The position numbers and the translations under genes are program-made. A DNA stretch of 64,000 nucleotides from CAVRJC01 sp964505725 (GTDB lineage: Bacteria > Actinomycetota > Acidimicrobiia > IMCC26256 > DASPTH01): contig CAZDJK010000052.1 of assembly GCA_964505725.1 (NCBI GenBank), positions 62,001 through 126,000 on the forward strand, written 5' to 3'. Below the pieces are notes generated by a model, which was not told the DNA's origin, did no database searches, and saw only the letters and a program-made list of their open reading frames with translations. Positions 25,972-33,363 of the stretch are shown one piece after another; within the stretch, counting starts at the first letter, position 1, and each line of letters opens with the position of its first letter.

Positions 25972-27981
25972 TTGGAGACCGTGAGCCCGGCGCCTGCCAC
26001 CGCCGCGCGGCAGGCGGGCCCCGAGTCGAAGCTGCCGGGGCGCGTCCGCCGCGCGCTTCGCGCGTCGTGGCCGCTCATCGCGCTCGCGGTCGCCGGCGCG
26101 TTGATCGCAGTGCTCGTGCGCCACCTCGTGTTCCCGGCGTACTCCTGGAACCGCGACGAGCCCGTGTACCTGTGGCAGATGAGAATGCTCCGCGAGGGCA
26201 AGGTGCTGGTCACCGACGGCGGCGCGCCCTCGTTCTTCTACCCGTGGCTGGCGGGCCACACCGGCAGCTCGTTCTTCTCGCAGTACACGCCCGGGTGGCC
26301 GCTGGTGCTGCTGGCATTCGACGTGGTCTTCGGTTCGCCCGGGAACGCACTCGTGTTCGGGACCGTGCTCGCGATCGTCGCCACGTACGCGTTCACGCGC
26401 GCGTTGACCGGCGATCACGTGCTCGCGCTGGTCGCCTCCGCGGTGATGACCGTGTCGCCGTTCCTCGTGATCCAGAGCGGCACGTACCTCGGTTACCTCT
26501 TCACCTACGGTCTCGGCCTCCTGTTCGGGGCCGGGCTGATCGCGGGCGCGCGGCGGGCCGGGCACTGGCTCCTGATCGGTGCCGGTCTCTGCCTCGGCTG
26601 GATCTTCATGACGCGCCCGTACGACGCGTTGCTCTGGGCGGCCGCCTTCGGCGGCTACCTCCTGTTCTCGTGCTGGCACGAGCGGGAGCGCCTGTGGCGC
26701 GCGGTCGGGTGGAGCGTCGTCGGCTTCGTGCCGTTGTTCGTCGCCACGCTCGTGTTCAACTACCGCGTAACGGGCAGCTTCACGCAGTTTCCCATCACGG
26801 CCGCCGACCCGCTCGACACCTTCGGCCTCGGGGTGCGCCGGATCATGCCCCAGTGGCCGCCGTTCGTCTACACGTTGCGACAGGCGGTGAAGGGGCTGGG
26901 GCGGAACTCCGTCTACTTGCCGATCTTCCTGTTCGGCAGCTACCTCGGCGTCGTGGTGGCGGCGGTCGGGCTGTGGCTGCGCCGCCGCGATCGCACCACG
27001 GTCGCTCTGCTCGCGCTCGCCGTGGTGTTCCCGCTCGGGTACTTCGTGTTCTGGGGCCTCTACCTGTCGTCGACGACGGTGACGTTGAGCGGGCCGATCT
27101 ACTTCATGCCGCTGTTCGCGACGCTCTCCATCCTCATCGCGACCGTCCTCGTCGCGGCCTGGCGTCGACGACGCGCCCTCGGGGTTGGGCTTGTCGTCGT
27201 GCTGGTCGTCGCCACCGTCCCGTTCCTCGTGAATCGACTCGACGTGAACCATCGGCTCAGTGCCCTGCAGCAACCGTGGCAGCACGTGACCGACGGCATC
27301 GACCGGCCGGTGCTGGTGTTCGTGTCCCGGTCGGGGCGGTACCTGATGCACCTGAACCCGTTCTCGGCCAACAGCCCCGACATCGACGGCCCCGTCGTGT
27401 ACGCGACCGATCACGGCCCCGCGAACCTCGACCTCATCGCCGCGCGGCGTGGGCGGTCTCCGTATCTGGAGAACTGGACGCTCGGTCCCGACGACCTCGA
27501 TCCGGTGAGCCCGAACGCGGCCCGGCCGCGCGTGACCTTGGTACCGCTCCACGTCGTGAGGGGAACGACGATGACGTTCCGGGTGGAGATCACCGTGCCT
27601 CGAGCGTCGCGGGTCGTCGTCGCCTACGCGACGGTCGGGACGCACACGGAGGCGCGCACGCTCGCCACCGACGCGCCCGCAGGCGCCACGTACTCGATCA
27701 CATTCGTGGTGACCGACGACAGTCCCGCGCCACCGGGTTCATTACCGTTCGCCGCGCCGCGCCTCGGGGTGGTGGAGGTGGGCGCCGGCGCCGGCGCCGA
27801 CCCGGGTGCCGCGCTCGCGCCGGGCCACCTCGCGCAGCGGTTCTGGTACCGGCGCCAGGGTTCGGCGATCGAGATGGCCACGCCGGGGCAGACACTCGTC
27901 GCCCAGGCGGTCGGCGCGCCCACGGTGCGCACCGCGCCACCGGCGCGGACGTTGTCGGTGACGGCCGCGGTCGCCGGGTGA
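25972..27981 (+). CDS. GT-C fold membrane glycosyltransferase (GT39-like)
   Basis: The 669-residue polytopic protein shares its plan with the protein at 4033-6084. The acidic pair sits in WNRDEPVYLWQMRML on the first external loop. The TRPYDALLWAAAFGGYLLF segment matches CARPYDAVLTLLPFVLWAVW of the paralogue. A C-terminal soluble beta-rich domain starts near residue 430. It is probably a polyprenyl-phosphate-sugar-dependent transferase of envelope polysaccharide. Divergent orientation to aftD with 88 bp between supports a shared pathway. TTG 25972 is used here, and GTG 25981 is an alternative. Confidence 0.78.
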   Translation: METVSPAPATAARQAGPESKLPGRVRRALRASWPLIALAVAGALIAVLVRHLVFPAYSWNRDEPVYLWQMRMLREGKVLVTDGGAPSFFYPWLAGHTGSSFFSQYTPGWPLVLLAFDVVFGSPGNALVFGTVLAIVATYAFTRALTGDHVLALVASAVMTVSPFLVIQSGTYLGYLFTYGLGLLFGAGLIAGARRAGHWLLIGAGLCLGWIFMTRPYDALLWAAAFGGYLLFSCWHERERLWRAVGWSVVGFVPLFVATLVFNYRVTGSFTQFPITAADPLDTFGLGVRRIMPQWPPFVYTLRQAVKGLGRNSVYLPIFLFGSYLGVVVAAVGLWLRRRDRTTVALLALAVVFPLGYFVFWGLYLSSTTVTLSGPIYFMPLFATLSILIATVLVAAWRRRRALGVGLVVVLVVATVPFLVNRLDVNHRLSALQQPWQHVTDGIDRPVLVFVSRSGRYLMHLNPFSANSPDIDGPVVYATDHGPANLDLIAARRGRSPYLENWTLGPDDLDPVSPNAARPRVTLVPLHVVRGTTMTFRVEITVPRASRVVVAYATVGTHTEARTLATDAPAGATYSITFVVTDDSPAPPGSLPFAAPRLGVVEVGAGAGADPGAALAPGHLAQRFWYRRQGSAIEMATPGQTLVAQAVGAPTVRTAPPARTLSVTAAVAG

Positions 27982-28009
27982 GCGGCGGAGCCGCCCGTTC
28001 CCCGGCGCG

Positions 28010-28057
28010 AGCTTGCGTCACTTGGGCGGAAATAAGCAGGTCAAGTGACGCAACCTT
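28010..28057. repeat. palindromic intergenic repeat, copy 2 (inverted relative to copy 1)
   Basis: TTGCGTCACTTG (28013-28024) pairs perfectly with CAAGTGACGCAA (28042-28053). The right side continues as CCTT, matching the other copy. Read on the minus strand, the element aligns with 2270-2320, including the CTATT/TTATT loop centre. It lies between the convergent glycosyltransferase and aldolase genes and could terminate both. Confidence 0.85.
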
Positions 28058-28082
28058 GGTGCGTGGGGACGGCGGACGGCCG

Positions 28083-28727
28083 TCAGCCGGGGCGCCCGCG
28101 TCCCATGCGGTAGTAGCTCGCGAACGTCACGTTGGTATCGTCGGGCAGCGCGGCGGGGGTGCCGAGCGCCCGCGCGCCCCACACGATCTCCGCCGTGCGC
28201 TCCACCAGCTCGGCGACGTGCAGCGCCTGTGCGACGTCGCGCCCGATGGTGAAGAGCCCGTGGTTGGCCATGAGCACCGCGCTCCGCTCGTCGAGATGAC
28301 GTGCGACCTCGACCGCGAGCTCCTCGGTGCCGGTCGTGCGGTACTCCGCCACCGGGACGTCGCCGCCGACGTAGACGACGAACTCCTCGACGAGCGCGGG
28401 GATCGGCTGTCGCGCCACTGCGAACATGGTCGAGAACTTGGCGTGGCAGTGGATGGTCGCGCCGATGTCGTCGAAGCTCCTGAGCGCGGTGAGGTGCAAC
28501 GCGAGCTCCGACGTCGGGGGGCGTGAACCGCCGACGATGGTGCCGTCGAGCGCGCACTCGACGAGATCCTCGGCACCCATGGTGACGTAGTCGGTCGACG
28601 ACGGCGTCACGACGACGTTGCCGTTCGCGAGCCGCGCGGCCAGGTTCCCCGACGTCCCGAGCACGAGCCCCGACGCCAGCAGCGCGCGCGCCGCGCCGAC
28701 CACCTGCTCACTCACGTCCGTGGTCAT
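28083..28727 (-). CDS. class II aldolase/adducin family protein
   Basis: The protein of 214 residues is a zinc-dependent class II aldolase/epimerase-like enzyme (fuculose-1-phosphate aldolase fold). Catalytic Glu74 is in PPTSELALH, zinc ligands are His93 and His95 in TIHCHAKFS and His156 in MANHGLF, and the phosphate loop is GTSGNLAAR. The ATG overlaps the stop of the dehydrogenase gene upstream (ATGA). Such pairs process hydroxylated acids or sugar acids. The exact substrate is not readable. Confidence 0.9.
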   Translation of the reverse strand: MTTDVSEQVVGAARALLASGLVLGTSGNLAARLANGNVVVTPSSTDYVTMGAEDLVECALDGTIVGGSRPPTSELALHLTALRSFDDIGATIHCHAKFSTMFAVARQPIPALVEEFVVYVGGDVPVAEYRTTGTEELAVEVARHLDERSAVLMANHGLFTIGRDVAQALHVAELVERTAEIVWGARALGTPAALPDDTNVTFASYYRMGRGRPG

Positions 28728-29713
28728 GTCGCTCTCTTCTCCCTCAGGACCTCGGGGTTCACGAGGTTCGACGGCGTGCCTCCGGCGAGGAGGGTGACCA
28801 GGCCCTCGGCGACGAGGCGCGCATGGTTCGCCTCGGTGTCGTAGGTGGCACCCCCGATGTGCGGCGTGAGCACCACGTTGGGCAGCGAGCACAGGGGGTC
28901 GGACGGATCGAGCGTCTCACCCGCGAAGTGGTCGAGCCCGGCCGCCGCCAGCGGGCCGTCGCGCAGCGCGTCGACCAGCTCGTCGACGTCGTGGAGGGCG
29001 GCGCGCGCGGCGTTGAGGTAGACCGACCCGTCGCGCATGCGCGCGAACTGATCATGGCTCATCATCCCGGCCGTCTCCGGCGTGACGGTGGAGTGCATGG
29101 ACACGACGTCCGCCTCGTCGAGCAGCTCCGGCAACGTGTGGGTCGCCTCGGCGACAAACGGATCGTGCGCGATGACGCGCATACCGAGACCCTCGAGGCG
29201 CCACTTGGTGGCACGCCCGACCGCGCCGAGCCCGACGATCCCGGCGGTCCGCCCGGCGAGCTCCCAGGCGCGGAAGCGTTGATAGGGGATGGTGCCGTCG
29301 CGGTACGTCTCGCCGGCGCGGACGTCGGCGTCGGCGCGCACGATGCCCCGGGTGGCCGCGAGGAGCAGTCCGACGGTCAGCTCGGCGACACCGTCGGCGT
29401 TCCGGCCGGGGGCGTTGAGCACCGGGATGCCACGAGCGGTCGCGCCCGCGACGTCGACCTGGTCGGGTGTGCCCCGGCACACGCCGATCGCGAGCAGGGG
29501 GAGGTCGAGCACCGCGCCGGACACGAAGTCGGCCTCGACCACGAGGATGTCGGCTCCCTCCTCGGTGACCCGCGCCGCCAGCCCGTCGCCGTCGTAGATG
29601 CGCAGTGGGCGGTGGTCGACCCACGGGTCGACCACCACGTCGGCCACCTCGCGGAGCCGGTCCAGCCCCGCACCTCGGAACGGCGCGGTCACGAGCGCCT
29701 TCGGCTTCGGCAC
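28724..29713 (-). CDS. D-2-hydroxyacid dehydrogenase (NAD-binding)
   Basis: The 329-residue protein belongs to the D-isomer-specific 2-hydroxyacid dehydrogenases. The Rossmann motif GIVGLGAVGRATKW is near residues 158-171. The catalytic arginine lies in YLNAARAALHD, the glutamate in HFAGETLDPSDPL and the histidine in LTPHIGGATYD. It likely oxidises or reduces a sugar-derived 2-hydroxy acid with NAD(H). The downstream class II aldolase in the same operon probably acts on the product. Confidence 0.9.
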   Translation of the reverse strand: MPKPKALVTAPFRGAGLDRLREVADVVVDPWVDHRPLRIYDGDGLAARVTEEGADILVVEADFVSGAVLDLPLLAIGVCRGTPDQVDVAGATARGIPVLNAPGRNADGVAELTVGLLLAATRGIVRADADVRAGETYRDGTIPYQRFRAWELAGRTAGIVGLGAVGRATKWRLEGLGMRVIAHDPFVAEATHTLPELLDEADVVSMHSTVTPETAGMMSHDQFARMRDGSVYLNAARAALHDVDELVDALRDGPLAAAGLDHFAGETLDPSDPLCSLPNVVLTPHIGGATYDTEANHARLVAEGLVTLLAGGTPSNLVNPEVLREKRAT

Positions 29714-29765
29714 GGGGGGATTCTCGCGGATCGCGGGGCCGCCAGCTCCCGAACCCGGGTGTCAG

Positions 29766-29788
29766 TTGACACAAAGTGTTGATAAGAT
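29766..29788 (+). promoter_or_regulatory. fur promoter with candidate autoregulatory box
   Basis: The TAAGAT -10 box (29783-29788) lies 7 nt before ATG 29796, again leaderless. It is preceded by TTGACA (29766-29771) and by the near-palindrome ACACAAAGTGT (29769-29779), which a Fur/PerR dimer could bind. The TTGACA to TAAGAT spacing is too short for a normal -35/-10 pair, so TTGACA may be only part of the operator. Confidence 0.5.
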
Positions 29789-29795
29789 GTCGAGC

Positions 29796-30266
29796 ATGAA
29801 GAACGCCGAGGAGCTCACCGAGCGGTTCCGGGACCTCGGCCTGCGCGTCACCCCGCAGCGGCAGGCCATTTTCCGCCTGCTCCACGGGGTCGCGACCCAC
29901 CCCACCGTGGAGTCGCTGTACGAGGCGGCCCGGGTCGAGATGCCCACCATCTCGCGCAAGACCGTCTACCAGACCGTGCACGACCTCGAGTCGCTCGGCG
30001 AGGTGTCGCTGCTCGACGTGGGCACCGGCAGCATCCGGGTCGACCCCAACGTCGAGCGTGACCACCACCACCTCGTGTGCAACCGCTGCGGCACCGTGCG
30101 CGACGTCCTGGTCGACGTCGCCGATCTGCGCGTGCCCGCTCGGTACCGGCGTGAGTTCGTGATCGATCACGTGGAGGTCGTGTTCCGCGGGCTGTGCGAC
30201 GGCTGCGCCGCCACCCGGGATGCCGTCGATGCTCCTGTCACCCCTGTCCCGACCGAAACCGCCTGA
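29796..30266 (+). CDS. Fur family metalloregulator (PerR-like)
   Basis: The 156-residue protein has a winged helix (LRVTPQRQAIFRLL ... ISRKTVYQTVHDLESLGEV) and the Fur dimerisation domain with DHHHLVCNRCG and CDGC, the structural zinc CxxC pair. Placement directly before rubrerythrin, with only 21 bp between, points to a peroxide-sensing role that controls the operon. ATG 29796 is preferred over ATG 29787 because the -10 box ends 7 nt before it. Confidence 0.9.
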   Translation: MKNAEELTERFRDLGLRVTPQRQAIFRLLHGVATHPTVESLYEAARVEMPTISRKTVYQTVHDLESLGEVSLLDVGTGSIRVDPNVERDHHHLVCNRCGTVRDVLVDVADLRVPARYRREFVIDHVEVVFRGLCDGCAATRDAVDAPVTPVPTETA

Positions 30267-30287
30267 CCCACAAGGAGACCAACCACA

Positions 30288-30707
<420 letters not shown>

Positions 30708-30751
30708 CCCTCGATGGCACGCCGTAGGCCACGGTCGGTCGACGCATCGCG

Positions 30752-31333
30752 ATGAGGAAGCTCACGCTCGACGACATCGTCGACCACCGGGCCTACGAGC
30801 GCGAACGCGCCGCGTTCCGCGCCCACATCATCGACATGAAGCGTCACCGCCGGGTCGCGCTCGGCGATATCGTCACCATCGTGTTCGAGAACACCGACAC
30901 GATGCGCTTCCAGGTGCAGGAGATGGCGCGCGCCGAGCGGATGCTCAGCGACGAGGCGATCGGGCACGAGGTCGCCACCTACAACGAGCTCATCCCCGAG
31001 GTCGGCGAGCTCTCGGGCACGCTGTTCGTCGAGCTCGTCGACGACGCGAGACTCCGCGAGTGGCTGCCCAAGCTCGTGGGCATCGAATACGCGGTGCGCG
31101 TCGAGCTGCCGGACGGCTCGCACGTCGACTCGGCCCCGCAGGACGAGGAACGGCTGACCCGCGCCGACGTCACGAGCACCGTGCACTACCTGAAGTTCCG
31201 GTTCACGCCCGACCAGCAGTCGGCGTTCGCGGCGGGACCGGTCCGGCTGGTCGTCGACCATCCCGAGTACCACGCCGTCGCCGAGCTCGCCGACGACGAG
31301 CGCGCCGAGCTCGCACGGGACTTCGCGGACTAG
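30752..31333 (+). CDS. DUF3501 family protein
   Basis: The 193-residue protein has the DUF3501 pattern: a conserved start [23 protein letters not shown], the [21 protein letters not shown] segment and a beta-rich C-terminus ([11 protein letters not shown]). The function is unknown. DUF3501 genes commonly lie beside rubrerythrin genes, as here, so a link to peroxide defence is likely. No cysteines or obvious metal motif are present. Confidence 0.85.
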   Translation: MRKLTLDDIVDHRAYERERAAFRAHIIDMKRHRRVALGDIVTIVFENTDTMRFQVQEMARAERMLSDEAIGHEVATYNELIPEVGELSGTLFVELVDDARLREWLPKLVGIEYAVRVELPDGSHVDSAPQDEERLTRADVTSTVHYLKFRFTPDQQSAFAAGPVRLVVDHPEYHAVAELADDERAELARDFAD

Positions 31334-31338
31334 CCGAC

Positions 31339-31773
31339 GTGGAAGTCCGCGTCGTGCGCCTCGACCCCGGCCTCGCGCTGCCACGCCAGCAGCATGCGGA
31401 CGACGCCGGCTACGACCTCCACGCGCGCGACTCGGTGACCATCCCTGCCGGTGGTGGGCGTGGCGTCGTGCCGACCGGGCTCGCGATCGCGATCCCGCCC
31501 GGCTACGCGGGGTTCGTGGTCCCACGCTCGGGGCTCGCGCTCACCCATGGAGTCACTTGCCTCAACACGCCCGGTCTCATCGATCCGCTGTACCGCGGCG
31601 AGCTGAAGGTGCTGCTCGTGAACACCGATCCCGACCGTGACTACACCGTGTCACGGGGCGACCGGGTCGCCCAGCTCGTGCTGCAACGGGTCGAGACCGT
31701 CGATTGGATCGAGGTCGACGAGCTGGACGAAACCGTCCGCGACCGGTACGGCTTCGGCAGCACGGGCCGCTGA
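31339..31773 (+). CDS. dut: dUTP diphosphatase
   Basis: The 144-residue enzyme hydrolyses dUTP to dUMP. All five trimeric dUTPase motifs are visible: [30 protein letters not shown] (with the catalytic Asp), RGDRVAQLV and the C-terminal [12 protein letters not shown] 31339 is 5 bp after the DUF3501 stop. The family begins near this point, so the open frame further upstream is not used. Confidence 0.94.
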   Translation: MEVRVVRLDPGLALPRQQHADDAGYDLHARDSVTIPAGGGRGVVPTGLAIAIPPGYAGFVVPRSGLALTHGVTCLNTPGLIDPLYRGELKVLLVNTDPDRDYTVSRGDRVAQLVLQRVETVDWIEVDELDETVRDRYGFGSTGR

Positions 31774-31799
31774 GGCCGCGCGCTATCCTCGACGTCCAC

Positions 31800-31875
31800 G
31801 CGGACGTGGCTCAGTTGGTAGAGCACAACCTTGCCAAGGTTGGGGTCGCGGGTTCGAGTCCCGTCGTCCGCTCCA
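31800..31875 (+). tRNA. tRNA-Gly (anticodon GCC)
   Basis: Acceptor stem GCGGACG (31800-31806) pairs with CGTCCGC (31865-31871). The anticodon loop TTGCCAA is closed by AACC/GGTT, giving anticodon GCC, and the T arm contains GGTTCGAGTCC. The discriminator is T and the terminal CCA is encoded (31873-31875). Confidence 0.95.
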
Positions 31876-31892
31876 GCACGAAGGCGCATCAA

Positions 31893-31916
31893 CGACCCCT
31901 GCCGGAGGGGGCGTCG
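31893..31916 (+). terminator. hairpin after tRNA-Gly
   Basis: CGACCCC pairs with GGGcGTCG, with one bulged C and a 9-nt loop, starting 18 nt after the encoded CCA. It may end the tRNA transcript. There is no U-run. Confidence 0.4.
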
Positions 31917-31974
31917 GTAGCCGAGGGTGCGAGCGACCGAACCACCGCGAGGCCGGGACCACATGCACCAGATG

Positions 31975-31980
31975 TAAGGT
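31975..31980 (+). promoter_or_regulatory. candidate -10 box of the cox operon
   Basis: TAAGGT fits TAnnnT and would give a leader of about 32 nt that contains the strong ribosome site GAGAGGGGAGG in front of GTG 32019. No -35 box or regulator site was recognised. Confidence 0.4.
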
Positions 31981-32018
31981 CCTACCGTGCGTACACCCGC
32001 GCGAGAGGGGAGGCGCCC

Positions 32019-32888
32019 GTGTTCCCGTCCTCTTTCGACTACGTCGCTGCCCGGTCGGTGGACGAGGCAATCGCCGCCAAGCGAGAGGGGGGTGACGAGA
32101 CCCGCTTCCTCGCCGGGGGGCAGAGCCTGTTGCCGATGATGAAGGCCCGGCTGGCCGACCCGGCCAGGCTCGTCGACATCAACCGGATTCCGGGACTCGA
32201 CACGCTGGAGCGCAATAACGGCTTCCTGCGCGTCGGCGCGTTGGTACGGCACGCCGACATCGCGCGGTCGGACCTCACGTTCGGTGCCGTGGCGTCGGCG
32301 GCGCCGTGGATCTCGGATCCGCTCGTGCGCAATCGCGGCACGTTGTGCGGGTCGGTCTCGCACTGCGATCCGGAGGGCGACTGGAACTCGGTGCTGCTCG
32401 CGACCGGTGCCGACGTGGTGGCGCGCGGGTCGCGCGGCGAGCGCGTGATCCCTATCGCCGACTTCATCGTCGACTTCTTCCAGAGCTCGCTCGCCGATGA
32501 CGAGATGGTCACCGAGGTGCGGATCCGCGTTCCCGCGGGCAAGAGCGGCGGCTCGTACCAGAAGCTCGAACGCAAGGTCGGTGACTACGCGACGGTCGGA
32601 GTGGCCGCCCACCTCGAGCTGACGGACAACGGCACCATCGAGCGCGCCGGGCTGGCGCTCACCGCGGTCACGCCGGTCAACACGAAGGCCGCCGCCGCCG
32701 AGCGGCTCATGCAGGGAGAGGTGCCGAGCGACGAGCTGTTCGCTGCGGCAGCCGACGCGGCGGCCGCCACGTCGGATCCGCGCGACGACGTGCGGGGGAG
32801 TGCCGTATGGAAGCGCAACATCGTGCGTGTGTTCACGCGACGAGCGCTCGCCGCGGCCGCAGCGCAGGCTCAGGCGCCGGCAAGCTGA
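32019..32888 (+). CDS. coxM: aerobic CO dehydrogenase, medium (FAD) subunit
   Basis: The 289-residue FAD-binding subunit passes electrons from the iron-sulfur subunit to the quinone pool. FAD motifs are AGGQSLLPMMKARL near residue 28 and LVRNRGTLCGSVSHCDPEGD near residue 105. GTG 32019 (VFPSSFDYV) has the site GGGGAGG just upstream. It opens the M-S-L order that marks form I CO dehydrogenase operons and is the first gene after tRNA-Gly. Confidence 0.92.
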   Translation: MFPSSFDYVAARSVDEAIAAKREGGDETRFLAGGQSLLPMMKARLADPARLVDINRIPGLDTLERNNGFLRVGALVRHADIARSDLTFGAVASAAPWISDPLVRNRGTLCGSVSHCDPEGDWNSVLLATGADVVARGSRGERVIPIADFIVDFFQSSLADDEMVTEVRIRVPAGKSGGSYQKLERKVGDYATVGVAAHLELTDNGTIERAGLALTAVTPVNTKAAAAERLMQGEVPSDELFAAAADAAAATSDPRDDVRGSAVWKRNIVRVFTRRALAAAAAQAQAPAS

Positions 32889-32901
32889 GAGGAGGCGATC
32901 C

Positions 32902-33363
32902 GTGGAGATCACGGTCACGTTGAACGGCACCGCCTACACGCACGATGTCGAGCCGCGACTGCTCCTCGTCGACTACATCCGTACCCGCGCCGCGCTCACG
33001 GGGACCCACATCGGCTGTGACACCACCAGTTGCGGCGCGTGCACCGTGCTCGTCGACGGGACGCCGATGAAGTCGTGCGCCATGCTCGCGGTGCAGGCCG
33101 ACGGCGCCAGCCTCACCACCGTCGAGGGACTCGGCGAGAACGGCAAGCCGGGCGCGATGCAGGCCGCGTTCAAGGAGGCGCACGGCCTGCAGTGCGGCTT
33201 CTGCACGCCGGGGATGATGCTCGTCGGCACCGCGCTGCTCGAGGAGAACCCGAGCCCGTCGGACGACGACGTGCGGTGGGCCATCTCCGGCAACATCTGT
33301 CGTTGCACGGGTTACATGAACATCGTCAAGGCGATCCAGGCCGCTGCCGGAGCCGTATCATGA
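32902..33363 (+). CDS. coxS: aerobic CO dehydrogenase, small (2x[2Fe-2S]) subunit
   Basis: The 153-residue iron-sulfur subunit carries two clusters. The plant-type cluster is held by Cys39, Cys44, Cys47 and Cys59 (GCDTTSCGAC ... SC). The helical-domain cluster is held by Cys98, Cys101, Cys133 and Cys135 (CGFC ... CRC). The GTG start has an AGGAGG site. It overlaps coxL by 4 bp, giving tight coupling of the subunits. Confidence 0.95.
   Translation: MEITVTLNGTAYTHDVEPRLLLVDYIRTRAALTGTHIGCDTTSCGACTVLVDGTPMKSCAMLAVQADGASLTTVEGLGENGKPGAMQAAFKEAHGLQCGFCTPGMMLVGTALLEENPSPSDDDVRWAISGNICRCTGYMNIVKAIQAAAGAVS

Noticed and set aside
24537..28526. Very long open frame antisense to aftD and the GT-C gene
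   Set aside because: It arises from high GC in third positions. Its product is Arg/His/Glu-rich and shows no domain, while the opposite frames have clear families.
31826..31841. AACCTTG/CAAGGTT in tRNA-Gly as part of the dispersed repeat
   Set aside because: This is the anticodon arm of the tRNA and lacks the GCGTCACT part of the repeat.
31800..32018. tRNA-Gly as an integration site for the cox operon
   Set aside because: No second copy of the tRNA 3' end, integrase or mobile gene was found in the window.
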